From JAFMJV01 sp963814315 (lineage in GTDB: Bacteria; Chloroflexota; Limnocylindria; Limnocylindrales; CSP1-4): a DNA stretch of 64,000 nucleotides. Position 1 is the first letter of the stretch, and each line of letters begins with the position of its first letter. The stretch lies in contig CAWFCG010000001.1 of the NCBI GenBank assembly GCA_963814315.1, positions 744,001 to 808,000 of the forward strand, written 5' to 3'. The translations under genes and the position numbers were made by a program. Positions 50,325 to 58,524 of this stretch are shown in pieces. The notes under the pieces were generated by a model that saw nothing but the letters and a program-made list of their open reading frames with translations, did not search any database and had not been told where the DNA came from.

Positions 50325-51044
50325 CTAGACTCCGAAACGGAGGCTGTCAGCGATCTGGTCGAAGATGGCTTCGACGTCTTCGCTGACGTCAGGCCCCGCG
50401 ATGAAACTGACGAGGTAGGCCTGGCGGCCGAACCGGAAGAGATAGGAACGCACACTCAACTCACCGACATCAGGGTCGTCGATGGTGTAGTCGAAGCGGA
50501 CCGCCTTGGCTGCGTTCAAGACGACGTCATGCGCAGAGATGGGCTGGCTGGTCAGACCTGGAAGATCGAGGATCTGCTCCCGGACGTGCGACTTGACCTC
50601 CCTGGCCCGCATGCCCAAGGTGGGCTGAGCCAGCACGACCAGCATGGGTGAAGCTTCACTCTCATCGAAGGCGGCCGCGACCGCGCTCAGGCTGACGTCG
50701 CTTGCGTCGATCACTGCGCCGATCCTGGTCGCCAAGCCCGGCATGCTCGATTCGATAGCCGCGAGCAAGTCCATCGATCGGTCCGCATCGACGGCCACAG
50801 CAATCCATCCCGGAGGCAGGTCCATGGCATAACCATCGGGATGTGGCCACCACGTCTCGGCGGCACTGTCGACAGCAGCGGGTGGGGCGCTCCCAACCTC
50901 CGACGTGGACAGCGCAGTCTGGTCGGGGGCGAGCAGGGCTTGGAGCACGGCGCCCGTCGGCGCACTGCAGCCCACGGCGATGAGGCCCACGAGTGCGAGG
51001 ACGAGGAAGCCGACTGGGGTGTTCCGGCGCGTCATCTCGGCCAC
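50325..51044 (-). CDS. Putative lipoprotein
   Basis: Up to 239 residues. The N-terminus has basic residues, a hydrophobic stretch (GFLVLALVGLIAVG) and a lipobox ending in Cys (AVGC), so it should be lipidated at about residue 26 and anchored outside the membrane. The mature domain contains GYAMDLPPGWIAVAVDAD and a beta-rich C-terminal half, as in other surface proteins of unknown role that begin after a PPGW motif. GTG 51044 or the ATG three codons later are possible starts. It is divergent from the riboflavin-transporter operon. Confidence 0.75.
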   Translation of the reverse strand: MAEMTRRNTPVGFLVLALVGLIAVGCSAPTGAVLQALLAPDQTALSTSEVGSAPPAAVDSAAETWWPHPDGYAMDLPPGWIAVAVDADRSMDLLAAIESSMPGLATRIGAVIDASDVSLSAVAAAFDESEASPMLVVLAQPTLGMRAREVKSHVREQILDLPGLTSQPISAHDVVLNAAKAVRFDYTIDDPDVGELSVRSYLFRFGRQAYLVSFIAGPDVSEDVEAIFDQIADSLRFGV

Positions 51045-51133
51045 AGGATGCCCCAGAACTCACGAACCTGCAGGCGACCGATGTGTCTCGCCGAGGGGTG
51101 ACCAATGCCGCAGCCGGCTTGGATGTCGGCCAC

Positions 51134-51142
51134 TGCTATAGT
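51134..51142 (+). promoter_or_regulatory. Extended -10 promoter of riboflavin operon
   Basis: TGC followed by TATAGT (51137-51142) is an extended -10 element. No good -35 is present. The transcription start would fall near 51149, about 16 bases before the FMN riboswitch. Confidence 0.5.
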
Positions 51143-51164
51143 CGCCTGACATCACGCAGATAGA

Positions 51165-51325
51165 CGCCTCGCCTTCGAGGTCGGGTGAAATCCCCTACCG
51201 GTGGTCGGTGGACGGTCGACAATCGTCGTCCAGCTATCAGCCCACGACCCGCGAACCAAATGGACGCGGTGGATCCTTCGCAGGGAGCCGACGGTCAGAG
51301 TCCGGATGAGAGAAGGAGAGAGGCG
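51165..51325 (+). promoter_or_regulatory. FMN riboswitch (RFN element)
   Basis: The conserved RFN blocks occur in order: GGGTGAAATCCCCTACCGGT (51183-51202), AGCCCACGACC (51239-51249), then GCAGGGAGCCGACGGTCAG and GTCCGGATGAGAGAAGG (to 51316). CCTC/GAGG ends close the P1 stem. FMN binding would reduce expression of the genes downstream. AGAGAAGG (51309-51316), part of the P1 3' strand, can alternatively pair with CCTTCTCT at 51398-51405, a likely switching helix. Confidence 0.9.
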
Positions 51326-51442
51326 ACCGCCGATCTCAGGTCGGCCGCTGGTCGCACTTGGAGTGCCGACGACCCGTATATCGGGAACACGCGCTCCCCT
51401 TCTCTTGTGGTACCTCGATGGTGGGGCTGGAGGTCACACCAG

Positions 51443-52216
51443 TTGGACGCCATCGAGCTCCGTGGAGTCTCCCGAAGCTTCGACATCAAGGGTTCACGCC
51501 TGATCGCCCTGGACGGGCTCGATCTGCGCGTGGCGGAGCGTGAGATCGTCGCTATCGTCGGGCCTAACGGCTGCGGCAAGTCCACGCTGCTTCGTGTCAT
51601 CAGCGGCTTGCTGCCACCCGATCGTGGGTCAGTTCTGGCCTACGACTCGACAGTGGCAGGCATCGATCCTCGTGTCGGGCTGGTGTTCCAAGAGCCTCGC
51701 CTACTGCCCTGGCGCGACGTGCTGGAAAACGTCGCCTTTCCGCTCGAGCTGGCGGGCGTCAAGCGCGGCGACCGTGAGCAGCGGGCACGAGCGGCGTTAC
51801 GCTTGACCGGGCTTGAGGCGTTCACGGAGGCCTACCCGGACCAACTCTCGGGCGGTATGGCACAGCGAGCAGCCCTGGCCCGTGCACTGGCGCCGGAACC
51901 GGACGTGCTCCTGCTCGATGAGCCCTTCAGCGCGCTCGACGCCATGACCCGCGAGCGGCTCGACAGCGAGCTGTTGTCGTTGTGGGGCAAGACGGGAACG
52001 ACCATCGTGCTCGTCACTCACAGCATCTCCGAGGCGGTGTTCGTTTCCGACCGTGTGCTGGTGATGTCACAGCGGCCCGGTCGTATCGTGGCCGAGGTCC
52101 CAGTCCTGGCATCGCGCCCGCGAAGTCTTGCGAATGGCGGGGCATCGATGTTCAGTTCCGCGGCAGATGAGGTCCGGCGGATCCTGTCGGGGACCGAAGC
52201 GGAGGCGGCGGCGTGA
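51443..52216 (+). CDS. Riboflavin ABC transporter ATP-binding protein
   Basis: 257 residues from TTG 51443, which has GGAGG (51429-51433) nine bases upstream; longer starts would run into the riboswitch. It energises import through the permease encoded next. Motifs: Walker A VGPNGCGKSTLL, Q-loop VFQEPRLLPW, signature LSGGMAQRAALARAL, Walker B VLLLDEPFSALD and H-loop LVTHSISEA. The protein belongs to the TauB/SsuB/ThiZ group. Riboflavin as cargo is inferred from the FMN riboswitch and the RibY-like partner. The stop overlaps the permease start (GTGA). Confidence 0.9.
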   Translation: MDAIELRGVSRSFDIKGSRLIALDGLDLRVAEREIVAIVGPNGCGKSTLLRVISGLLPPDRGSVLAYDSTVAGIDPRVGLVFQEPRLLPWRDVLENVAFPLELAGVKRGDREQRARAALRLTGLEAFTEAYPDQLSGGMAQRAALARALAPEPDVLLLDEPFSALDAMTRERLDSELLSLWGKTGTTIVLVTHSISEAVFVSDRVLVMSQRPGRIVAEVPVLASRPRSLANGGASMFSSAADEVRRILSGTEAEAAA

Positions 52217-52995
52217 CGACCGCGACACCGCCCCTGTGGCGACGTGCCTTGCATGACCTCCTTCCGGTGTTGGCGGCCGCGCTGATCTTCATCCTTGCGT
52301 GGGCGGCCATCGTGGTCATCGGCGACTACCCGACATACATCCTTCCCGGCCCGCTGGTCGTGGCTGAACGCTTCGCCAACGGTTGGCTCGAGGGCACCAT
52401 CATGTCCCACTTCCTGACCACGTTGGCCGAGGTCTTGTTGGGTCTCCTCGTCGGTGGCAGCGCGGGCATCCTGACCGGCATCCTGCTGGCGCGATCGCGA
52501 TTGGCGGCACGCATGCTTTCGCCGTACATCGTGGCGGCACAGGCGACACCGATCCTGGCGCTAGCTCCGCTCATCGCCCTTTGGTTCGGCACGGGCCTGG
52601 GTAGCCGCGTGCTTATTTGCGCGCTCATCTGCTTCTTCCCCATCGCCGTGGGCACGATGGTCGGAATCCGCTCGGTGGACCCCCGACTGGTCGAGCTCGG
52701 CCGGAGCCTGCGCGCCACGCGATGGCAGAGGCTGGCGCACATCGAAGTACCTTCAGCGCTGCCTCAGATCATGGGGGGCCTGCGCATCGGCGTCACGCTC
52801 GCCGTGGTCGGCGCGATCGTGGCCGAATGGGCTGGTGGGGACCGTGGCTTGGGCGTGCTGATCAACCTCGCTCGCGGAAGCATGTTCGATATCCCACTGA
52901 TGTTCGCCACCCTGTTCACCATCGCCCTCCTAGGGGTGGCTCTCTACCTGATCGTCGTCGCCATCGAGCGACGCCTCGTCCGCACCCACCCCTGA
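52213..52995 (+). CDS. ribX: Riboflavin ABC transporter permease (RibX-like)
   Basis: 260 residues from GTG 52213. About six transmembrane helices, beginning HDLLPVLAAALIFILAWAAI, with the coupling EAA-type loop ELGRSLRATRWQRLAHIEVP. The family is the SsuC/TauC/ThiX-like binding-protein-dependent permeases. It forms the channel in the cytoplasmic membrane. It lies between the ATPase and binding-protein genes under one FMN riboswitch, the arrangement described for RibXY riboflavin importers; specificity is inferred. Confidence 0.88.
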   Translation: MTTATPPLWRRALHDLLPVLAAALIFILAWAAIVVIGDYPTYILPGPLVVAERFANGWLEGTIMSHFLTTLAEVLLGLLVGGSAGILTGILLARSRLAARMLSPYIVAAQATPILALAPLIALWFGTGLGSRVLICALICFFPIAVGTMVGIRSVDPRLVELGRSLRATRWQRLAHIEVPSALPQIMGGLRIGVTLAVVGAIVAEWAGGDRGLGVLINLARGSMFDIPLMFATLFTIALLGVALYLIVVAIERRLVRTHP

Positions 52996-53019
52996 AGTCG
53001 CGAAAGGGATCACATCGCC

Positions 53020-54060
53020 ATGCATCGTCCTTATCGTCCTTGTCGGTCCGCTCGAGTGCTCGGCGGTGTCGCCATTGCCCTGACATCGCTGTTGACCATC
53101 GCCGTAGCGGGCTCCTCCGCACAGTCCGCAGAAACCACGGCCCCGGAGCCAGTCCCGTTGACCGTTGGCCTGGGCTATATCCCTAGTGTCCAGTTCGCTC
53201 AGTTCTATCTGGCCGATGCGGCCGGCTACTACGAAGAGGTCGGGCTGGATGTGACGTTCCAGAACAAGATCGACCCGGAGCTCATCACCTTGCTCGCCCA
53301 GGGGTCGATCGACATCGGCATGGCCGACGGCACCAGCCTCATCCCGGCGGTTAGCCGCGGCATCCCCGTGGTCTACGGCGCCACCGTCTACGCCAGCGAC
53401 CCCAATGTCGTCTTCTCGCTTGCCGATAGCGGGATCGAGACCGTGGCCGACCTGGAGGGTAAGTCGATCGGCGTCCCTGGACGCTATGGGTCGTCTTGGG
53501 TAGCGCTGCAAGCACTGCTTCAGACTGCCGGCCTTGGCCCCGACGACGTCGACATCGTGACCTACCCTGACTTCGGTCAGAGCGTTGCGGTGGCACAGGG
53601 ACAGGTCGATGCCGCCACCGGTTTCGTCACCAACGAACCGGTCCAACTGCGGCTCCTGGGACTTGATGTCAAGGAGCTTCACGTGGATGACTTCGCCCGC
53701 CTCCCGGGACCGGGTCTGGTGACCGGCCGTGAGACGCTGGCAGACAAGGGCGATGCCCTCCGGGCGTTCACCGCCGCGACCGTGCGAGCGATGGAAGCCA
53801 TCGTGGCCGACCCGCAGTTGGGGCTCGACGCCACCTTCGCGCGTGTGCCCGAGCTGGCAGGCGAGCCTGAGACACAACTCGCCATCCTCGAAGCCACGAT
53901 CGGTGCTTGGGGGAGCGACTACACCGCCGAGCATGGATTTGGCAGTGTCGACCGTGGCGCTTGGCAGTCGGGCATCGACATCATGGCCTCTCTCCCCGAG
54001 TCGGTCGTGGCTGGGACCGTGACGGTCGACGACCTCGTCACCGACGATCTGCAGCCCTGA
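53020..54060 (+). CDS. ribY: Riboflavin ABC transporter substrate-binding protein (RibY-like)
   Basis: 346 residues with a signal peptide (VLGGVAIALTSLLTIAVAGS, cleaved near residue 35). NMT1/THI5-type binding fold: VGLGYIPSVQFAQFYLADAA, GSIDIGMADGTSL and SIGVPGRYGSSWVALQALL, as in ThiY-like pyrimidine-binding and RibY riboflavin-binding proteins. There is no lipobox cysteine, so it is either free outside the membrane or tethered by an uncleaved signal. AAAGGGA lies ten bases upstream of ATG 53020. The last gene of the riboswitch-controlled operon. Confidence 0.85.
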   Translation: MHRPYRPCRSARVLGGVAIALTSLLTIAVAGSSAQSAETTAPEPVPLTVGLGYIPSVQFAQFYLADAAGYYEEVGLDVTFQNKIDPELITLLAQGSIDIGMADGTSLIPAVSRGIPVVYGATVYASDPNVVFSLADSGIETVADLEGKSIGVPGRYGSSWVALQALLQTAGLGPDDVDIVTYPDFGQSVAVAQGQVDAATGFVTNEPVQLRLLGLDVKELHVDDFARLPGPGLVTGRETLADKGDALRAFTAATVRAMEAIVADPQLGLDATFARVPELAGEPETQLAILEATIGAWGSDYTAEHGFGSVDRGAWQSGIDIMASLPESVVAGTVTVDDLVTDDLQP

Positions 54061-54080
54061 AGATGCGCGATACTGAGGGC

Positions 54081-54269
54081 ATGTCTGATGTCGACGCCGT
54101 ATCTGTGAGTGCCACGGACGACCAAGCCGACGATGTGTCCGGGCACGGCGATGCACCCGCCGCAGAACCCCTGGGCCCAGTAGACCTGCGGGCTTGGGCG
54201 TACGCCCTCATGGGCGGAGCCGTCGGTCTGGTGGTGGTGGTCGCGCTGTTCATCGCTCGGGGCAACTGA
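54081..54269 (+). CDS. Small single-span membrane protein
   Basis: 62 residues: an acidic, Asp/Ala-rich N-terminus followed by one transmembrane helix (YALMGGAVGLVVVVALFIAR). ATG 54081 comes six bases after GATACT (54069-54074), a leaderless pattern. An in-frame ATG at 54063 would add six residues. Function unknown; it follows ribY by 20 bases but has its own promoter-like element. Confidence 0.55.
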   Translation: MSDVDAVSVSATDDQADDVSGHGDAPAAEPLGPVDLRAWAYALMGGAVGLVVVVALFIARGN

Positions 54270-54311
54270 ATCCTCCGCGCCCCAGGGTGAGCCGCACGAC
54301 GATCGACCGGA

Positions 54312-54974
54312 CTATTCGCCCTCAGGCTGGCGCAGGCTGCCTCTGGCGACCCGCTCCCGCGCACGGTCGGTGGTGCTTTGGATCTGCTGGAGGCGCTGAC
54401 TGAGCTCAGCGCTCACGGCACCTGCGAAGCTCTCATCCCCGACTGCGTCGAGGTTTGCGGCCACATTGGCGCCAGCGGACCGGGCGGCACACTCCAACAG
54501 CAGTGCGCCCACCTCCAGATCACTGGCAACGTTCAGGTTGGAGCGACCGGCAAGCCGTTCGATGAGGCCGGCCTGGGCATGACAGGCCTTGACGATGGCC
54601 AGCGGTACGTCCGTTGCTTGGCGGGCAGCAGCACGAGTGGCCTCAGTGCGGGCCGCCTCCTCAGCATCTGACTCGTGAGGCATCTGCCGTGCCGAGCGAT
54701 AGGTAGCGTAGGCCGCGGCGTCCTCATCAGCCAAGGCAAGGAATTGAGCCCGTGCGGCGTCGGAGGCATCCAGCGCCTCGCGGTGCAGCGCCGCATGCTC
54801 GGCATACTTGGGCCGGTCGAGTGATAGACGTACGACCATGGCAGTGAGGCTGGCGGCCAACGCCGCAGCCACAGCGGCCGCCGCACCACCGCCAGGGGTC
54901 GGCTGCCCTGACGCAAGCGCCTCGGTGAACTCACCGAGTGGAGCGGAAGCGGTCGTATGTGTCGTGTCGCTCAT
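54312..54974 (-). CDS. Cyclodeaminase/cyclohydrolase-family protein
   Basis: 220 residues from ATG 54974. All-helical fold of the formimidoyl-THF cyclodeaminase / methenyl-THF cyclohydrolase (FchA) family: FTEALASGQPTPGGGAAAAV, a long helical core and SNLNVASDLEVGALLLECAA. It would convert 5-formimino-THF to 5,10-methenyl-THF plus ammonia, the reaction following glutamate formimidoyltransferase, whose gene lies 5 kb away. Thus bifunctional FTCD is split here into two unlinked genes (inferred). GAGAAT seven bases upstream suggests a leaderless start. Confidence 0.85.
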   Translation of the reverse strand: MSDTTHTTASAPLGEFTEALASGQPTPGGGAAAAVAAALAASLTAMVVRLSLDRPKYAEHAALHREALDASDAARAQFLALADEDAAAYATYRSARQMPHESDAEEAARTEATRAAARQATDVPLAIVKACHAQAGLIERLAGRSNLNVASDLEVGALLLECAARSAGANVAANLDAVGDESFAGAVSAELSQRLQQIQSTTDRARERVARGSLRQPEGE

Positions 54975-55038
54975 CCTTGGCATTCTCGCACGGCACGCCC
55001 GACGTCCGCGGTCGAGATGGCCGCGACACGGGGACGCT

Positions 55039-55311
55039 TCAGGCGGCCTCCGCCAGACCCTCGACCTGGCTGACCAACTCTTCGACCGTCCAGCGCCGAT
55101 CACGCAGGAGATGGACGAGCCGATAGCGGCGACCCGACGCCTCGACGACGAACACCCTGCGTGGCCCAGACCCCAGCGGATAGGCGGCCGTCTCGTCGCG
55201 GACCGACTCCAGACGGGTCACGGAGATGCGCTCGTCCGTCGTGCGGACCTCCCGTGGACGTCCGGCAGTATCCACTGCGACCGTGAGGCTGGTGGCGTTG
55301 AAGTGGAACAT
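55039..55311 (-). CDS. SOS-controlled small protein near dinB
   Basis: 90 residues from ATG 55311, with AAAGGAG upstream. Two halves are visible: a beta-rich N-terminus (FHFNATSLTVAVDTAGRPRE) and RRVFVVEASGRRYRLVHLLR followed by RRWTVEELVSQVEG. The Arg/Tyr/Trp-rich middle recalls the small DUF6504-type proteins found beside Y-family polymerases and DnaE2 in other high-GC bacteria, but this is a loose likeness. Its promoter contains two LexA boxes, one between -35 and -10, so it should be induced by DNA damage. A role in translesion synthesis with the adjacent DinB is inferred. Confidence 0.65.
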   Translation of the reverse strand: MFHFNATSLTVAVDTAGRPREVRTTDERISVTRLESVRDETAAYPLGSGPRRVFVVEASGRRYRLVHLLRDRRWTVEELVSQVEGLAEAA

Positions 55312-55367
55312 GGTGATGGCTCCTTTCTGGGAATGACACGGCCACGGGCACATCCTGACCGACAGTC

Positions 55368-55423
55368 GAACATCTGTTCTGTTCCGGTCGCGAGACCTTA
55401 TCGAACATCTGTTCTAGTGTCAA
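55368..55423 (-). promoter_or_regulatory. LexA-controlled promoter with two SOS boxes
   Basis: GAACATCTGTTC occurs at 55368-55379 and 55403-55414, 35 bp apart. TTGACA (55423-55418), a 17-base spacer and TAAGGT (55400-55395) form the promoter, so the second box lies exactly between -35 and -10. The first box lies downstream of the start point. The same palindrome, reversed, precedes lexA. Confidence 0.88.
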
Positions 55424-55495
55424 CCCCGTGTCGCTGGTCAGGGCGACCATCGACCCCCGCCGTGCCAACTCGCCTGTCACAGGTGGCTCGCAGGC

Positions 55496-56743
55496 TCAGC
55501 GCTCGGTAGGCGGCTCGGTCGGGGCTCGCCCGATGTTGCCCCCCTCCGGCGCAGTCATGGGGTCACGCTCGAAGGGCTCGGCCACATCACTGCCGAGCAG
55601 TCGGGCACGCCGGATGGCCCTGGCGCCGAACCGCCGGCGGATCTCGTCCGCAGCCTCAGTGGCACGGCGTCGTCGTTCGTCGGTCGCATCGAAGAGTGCC
55701 ATCTGCTCACCATCGTCGAGGTGCGATGCACCCACCCCCAACAGCCGGATCCGGCTACCGCGCAGGTGCGGACGCGCCAGCTCGACAGCCGACCTGAACA
55801 CGACTTCCGTCTGATCGGTCGGTTCCTGCAGTGTGCGCTGGCGGTTGATGGTGGTGAACGAGGAGTCGCGCACCTTGACGGCGATGGTGCGGGCCTTGAC
55901 ACCACCGGCACGCAGACGGCTCGCTACCCCCTCCGAAAGTGCTAGCAGCGTGCGCTCAAGCACCTCAGGGTCTGCGGTATCGACAGCGAAGGTGTGTTCA
56001 TGGCTCACCGAACGCGCCGGCTCGGATGCCGATACCGGCGACGAATCGATGCCACGCGCGCGCTGTGCCAGCACAGGTCCCTGTCGTCCGAAGCGTCGCG
56101 CCAGCACGTCATCTGGCAGGTCGGCCAGATCGCCGATGGTGCGGACGCCGAATTCCGCGAGGACGACCGCGGTCTTGGCTCCAACGCCCCACAATCGCGA
56201 GATGGGCAAAGGCGCGAGGAATGCCGCCTCGGTCCCAAGTGTGACCACCACCAAGCCATCAGGTTTCTTGAGATCGGATGCGACCTTGGCCACGAGCTTC
56301 GTCGATGCCACACCGACCGAGGCCGTCAAATCCAGTTCACGCCGGATGGTCGCCCGCACGGACCGCGCGACCTGGACCGCTGAACCGTAGAGGGCTTCGG
56401 AGCCAGCCACGTCCAGGAACGCCTCGTCGATGGAGACCTGCTCGACGGCCGGCGTGTAGCGCCGCAAGATCGCCATGACCTGACGGCTGACGCCGCTGTA
56501 CTTGCGGCTGTCGACCGGCACGAAGACAGCCTCCGCACACAGGCCGGCCGCGGTACGTAGTGGCATGGCTGAGTGGATGCCGTAGCGGCGCGCCTCGTAG
56601 GAGGCTGCCGAGACCACACCCCGATCGGCGCGTCCGCCGCCGCCGACGACGACGGGTCGGCCGCGCAGTTCGGGGTTATCTCGCTGCTCCACGGCAGCAA
56701 AGAATGCGTCGAGATCGACGTGGAGGATAGTGGCGCTGATCAC
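55496..56743 (-). CDS. dinB: DNA polymerase IV (Y family)
   Basis: 415 residues. Error-prone translesion polymerase acting on damaged template. Palm motifs ILHVDLDAFFAAVEQRDNPE and VSIDEAFLDVAGS hold the metal-binding acidic residues. The fingers motif VVSAASYEARRYGIHSAMP, a helix-hairpin-helix region and the little-finger domain are present. The C-terminus contains GEQMALFD, a plausible beta-clamp-binding sequence. GTG 56743 starts the gene, 36 bases after rplI. No LexA box is seen directly upstream, unlike the small gene downstream. Confidence 0.93.
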   Translation of the reverse strand: MISATILHVDLDAFFAAVEQRDNPELRGRPVVVGGGGRADRGVVSAASYEARRYGIHSAMPLRTAAGLCAEAVFVPVDSRKYSGVSRQVMAILRRYTPAVEQVSIDEAFLDVAGSEALYGSAVQVARSVRATIRRELDLTASVGVASTKLVAKVASDLKKPDGLVVVTLGTEAAFLAPLPISRLWGVGAKTAVVLAEFGVRTIGDLADLPDDVLARRFGRQGPVLAQRARGIDSSPVSASEPARSVSHEHTFAVDTADPEVLERTLLALSEGVASRLRAGGVKARTIAVKVRDSSFTTINRQRTLQEPTDQTEVVFRSAVELARPHLRGSRIRLLGVGASHLDDGEQMALFDATDERRRRATEAADEIRRRFGARAIRRARLLGSDVAEPFERDPMTAPEGGNIGRAPTEPPTER

Positions 56744-56779
56744 CGCACCATGATGTCTTGGGGGGCAAGCCCGCAGTCG

Positions 56780-57226
56780 TCAGCCCTTGGGCTCGACGGC
56801 GACGGTGACCTCGGGGGTCATCCCGGCGAAGACGCGGATAGCGACCTTGTAGGTGCCCAACTGCCGCAGCGGCTCGTCCAGGTCGATCCGGTGACGGTCG
56901 ATCTCAATACCACGGCGAGCCAGCGCGTCGGAGATGTCCTTGGCGGTGATGGAGCCGTAGAGCTTGCCCCCCTCGCCGACCTTGACGCCCATCGTCAGCG
57001 TGGTGCTGCTGATGCGCTGTGCGGCGATCTCCGCGGCCGCGCGCTCCTTCTTGCGCTGCTCTTCGCGGCTGGCGATGTCGTGCTGCCAAGCGCGGTAGGT
57101 GCCGCCCGACGCCGGGACGGCCAGGCTACGCGGGATGAGGTAATTGCGGGCGTACCCGTTGGTGACGTCCTTGAGTTCGCCGCTCTTGCCGAGCGGGTCC
57201 ACATCCGCTGTGAGGATGACCTTCAC
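56780..57226 (-). CDS. rplI: 50S ribosomal protein L9
   Basis: 148 residues, full length. The N-terminal rRNA-binding domain MKVILTADVDPLGKSGELKD with VTNGYARNYLIPRSLA is diagnostic. A connecting helix and the C-terminal GGKLYGSITAKDISDALARR domain follow. GTG 57226 overlaps the stop of the DUF1232 gene (GTGA). In many bacteria rplI precedes dnaB; here dnaB is 1.4 kb away on the opposite strand, with lexA inserted between. Confidence 0.97.
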   Translation of the reverse strand: MKVILTADVDPLGKSGELKDVTNGYARNYLIPRSLAVPASGGTYRAWQHDIASREEQRKKERAAAEIAAQRISSTTLTMGVKVGEGGKLYGSITAKDISDALARRGIEIDRHRIDLDEPLRQLGTYKVAIRVFAGMTPEVTVAVEPKG

Positions 57227-57720
57227 GCTGAGACTGCCTCCTTGTCCAATGCTTGCTTCTCGCTGTATCCACGATCTTCCAGTTCGGCCTTGACCATGTC
57301 GGCACTGGCTTCCAAAAGCGCCGGAAGTCGTCGGGCGATCGTGCGGATGGGCAGCGGGAGAAAACGCCGTGCGGCTTCCATGTCGCGCTCCAATTCACGA
57401 CCGTCAATCCCAAGGGTATACATCTTCTCGACCATGAGCGATTTTGGGATCCCTTCCAGGAATAGGTCGAGGGCGATGACGGTCACCATCACATCGTCGA
57501 ACCGGCCGATGAAGGGGATGACATCGGGGATGATGTCGATAGGCGAGAGCACGTAGACCGCAGCCAGACCAAGGATCGCCTTCCTTGACCAAGAAACCCG
57601 ACCATCGACGGCCAACTCCGCGATGAGCCGACCATAGGTCGGCGCACGCGAAGCGATCGGGATGAACGGCCAGAGGCTGAGCGCGGCCAGCCCCAGCCTG
57701 AAGGTGCTTGTCAGGGCCAT
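57223..57720 (-). CDS. DUF1232 membrane protein (YkvA-like)
   Basis: 165 residues. The core KAILGLAAVYVLSPIDIIPD followed by VIPFIGRFDDV is the DUF1232 signature, a short hydrophobic hairpin of unknown function found in YkvA-type proteins. An N-terminal hydrophobic helix and a basic helical tail (RRFLPLPIRTIARRLP) flank it. It is coupled by a four-base overlap to rplI and would be cotranscribed with rplI and dinB. Confidence 0.85.
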   Translation of the reverse strand: MALTSTFRLGLAALSLWPFIPIASRAPTYGRLIAELAVDGRVSWSRKAILGLAAVYVLSPIDIIPDVIPFIGRFDDVMVTVIALDLFLEGIPKSLMVEKMYTLGIDGRELERDMEAARRFLPLPIRTIARRLPALLEASADMVKAELEDRGYSEKQALDKEAVSA

Positions 57721-57803
57721 CGGGAGCGCGAGTCTAGCAGCAGCTGAGCATTCAGCTCATGTGCCATCTATCCCATACCGTGACCAAGCACCGCCGGGTC
57801 GGA

Positions 57804-57832
57804 TTGACAATCGAACAGATGTTCTGTACTGT
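57804..57832 (+). promoter_or_regulatory. lexA promoter with SOS box
   Basis: TTGACA (57804-57809), a 17-base spacer and TACTGT (57827-57832). The palindrome GAACAGATGTTC (57813-57824) fills the spacer, so LexA should repress its own gene. Confidence 0.9.
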
Positions 57833-57849
57833 TCTGCTCAGGAGGTCCT

Positions 57850-58500
57850 GTGACCAAGCACGACGCGCTCCGCAAGCAGCGGATCATCGACTACATCGCC
57901 GCCACCGTTCGCGAGAGCGGCTACCCGCCCTCGGTGCGAGAGATCGCCGCAGCCGTGGGCCTCGCATCGACTTCGGCCGTGCACCATCATCTCTCGGCGC
58001 TGGAACGGGAGGGCAAGCTCCAGCGAGACGCGACGCAGTCACGCGCACTGCGTCTGACCAGGGCCGCAACAGTGACGAGTGCCGCGGGGGCCGGCGTCTT
58101 GACCGCGACTCCTGAGGGCCAGGCTCGGGTGCTGCCCGTCATCGGCGAGATCGCCGCCGGTGGGCCTATCGAGGCCTATCAGGATGCCACCGAGACCGTC
58201 AGCATCCCGGACATCATCAACACGACCGCAAGCACGTATGTCCTACGCGTTCGGGGGGACTCCATGGTCGATGCCCACATCATGGACGGCGATCTCGTGG
58301 TTATCCGGGAACAACAGACCGCGCTCGATGGTGACATCGTCGTGGCGCAGGTAGACGAGAACGCGGTCACTCTGAAGCGCTTCTTTAAGGAACGGAACCG
58401 GGTGAGGCTGCAGCCTGCGAATGATGCCTATGAGCCCCAGTTCTATGACGAGGTACGGATCCAAGGCAAGCTCGTGGGGGTGATTCGCCGGGTCGATTAG
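57850..58500 (+). CDS. lexA: LexA repressor
   Basis: 216 residues, start GTG 57850 with AGGAGG just upstream. LexA represses SOS genes and cleaves itself on RecA filaments. The N-terminal winged helix (PPSVREIAAAVGLASTSAVH) recognises GAAC-N4-GTTC. The cleavage site is Ala103-Gly104 in IGEIAAGGPIEA, and the catalytic dyad is Ser138 (RGDSMVDAHI) and Lys176 (AVTLKRFF). The promoter carries a LexA box; a second target in this window is the small gene at 55311. Confidence 0.97.
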   Translation: MTKHDALRKQRIIDYIAATVRESGYPPSVREIAAAVGLASTSAVHHHLSALEREGKLQRDATQSRALRLTRAATVTSAAGAGVLTATPEGQARVLPVIGEIAAGGPIEAYQDATETVSIPDIINTTASTYVLRVRGDSMVDAHIMDGDLVVIREQQTALDGDIVVAQVDENAVTLKRFFKERNRVRLQPANDAYEPQFYDEVRIQGKLVGVIRRVD

Positions 58501-58524
58501 GACGTCGCCGGGCTGGATATGCAC

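Noticed and set aside
51165..51325. TPP riboswitch for the NMT1-type transporter
   Set aside because: The conserved CTGAGA and ACCTGATCTGG blocks of TPP elements are absent, while all FMN-element blocks are present.
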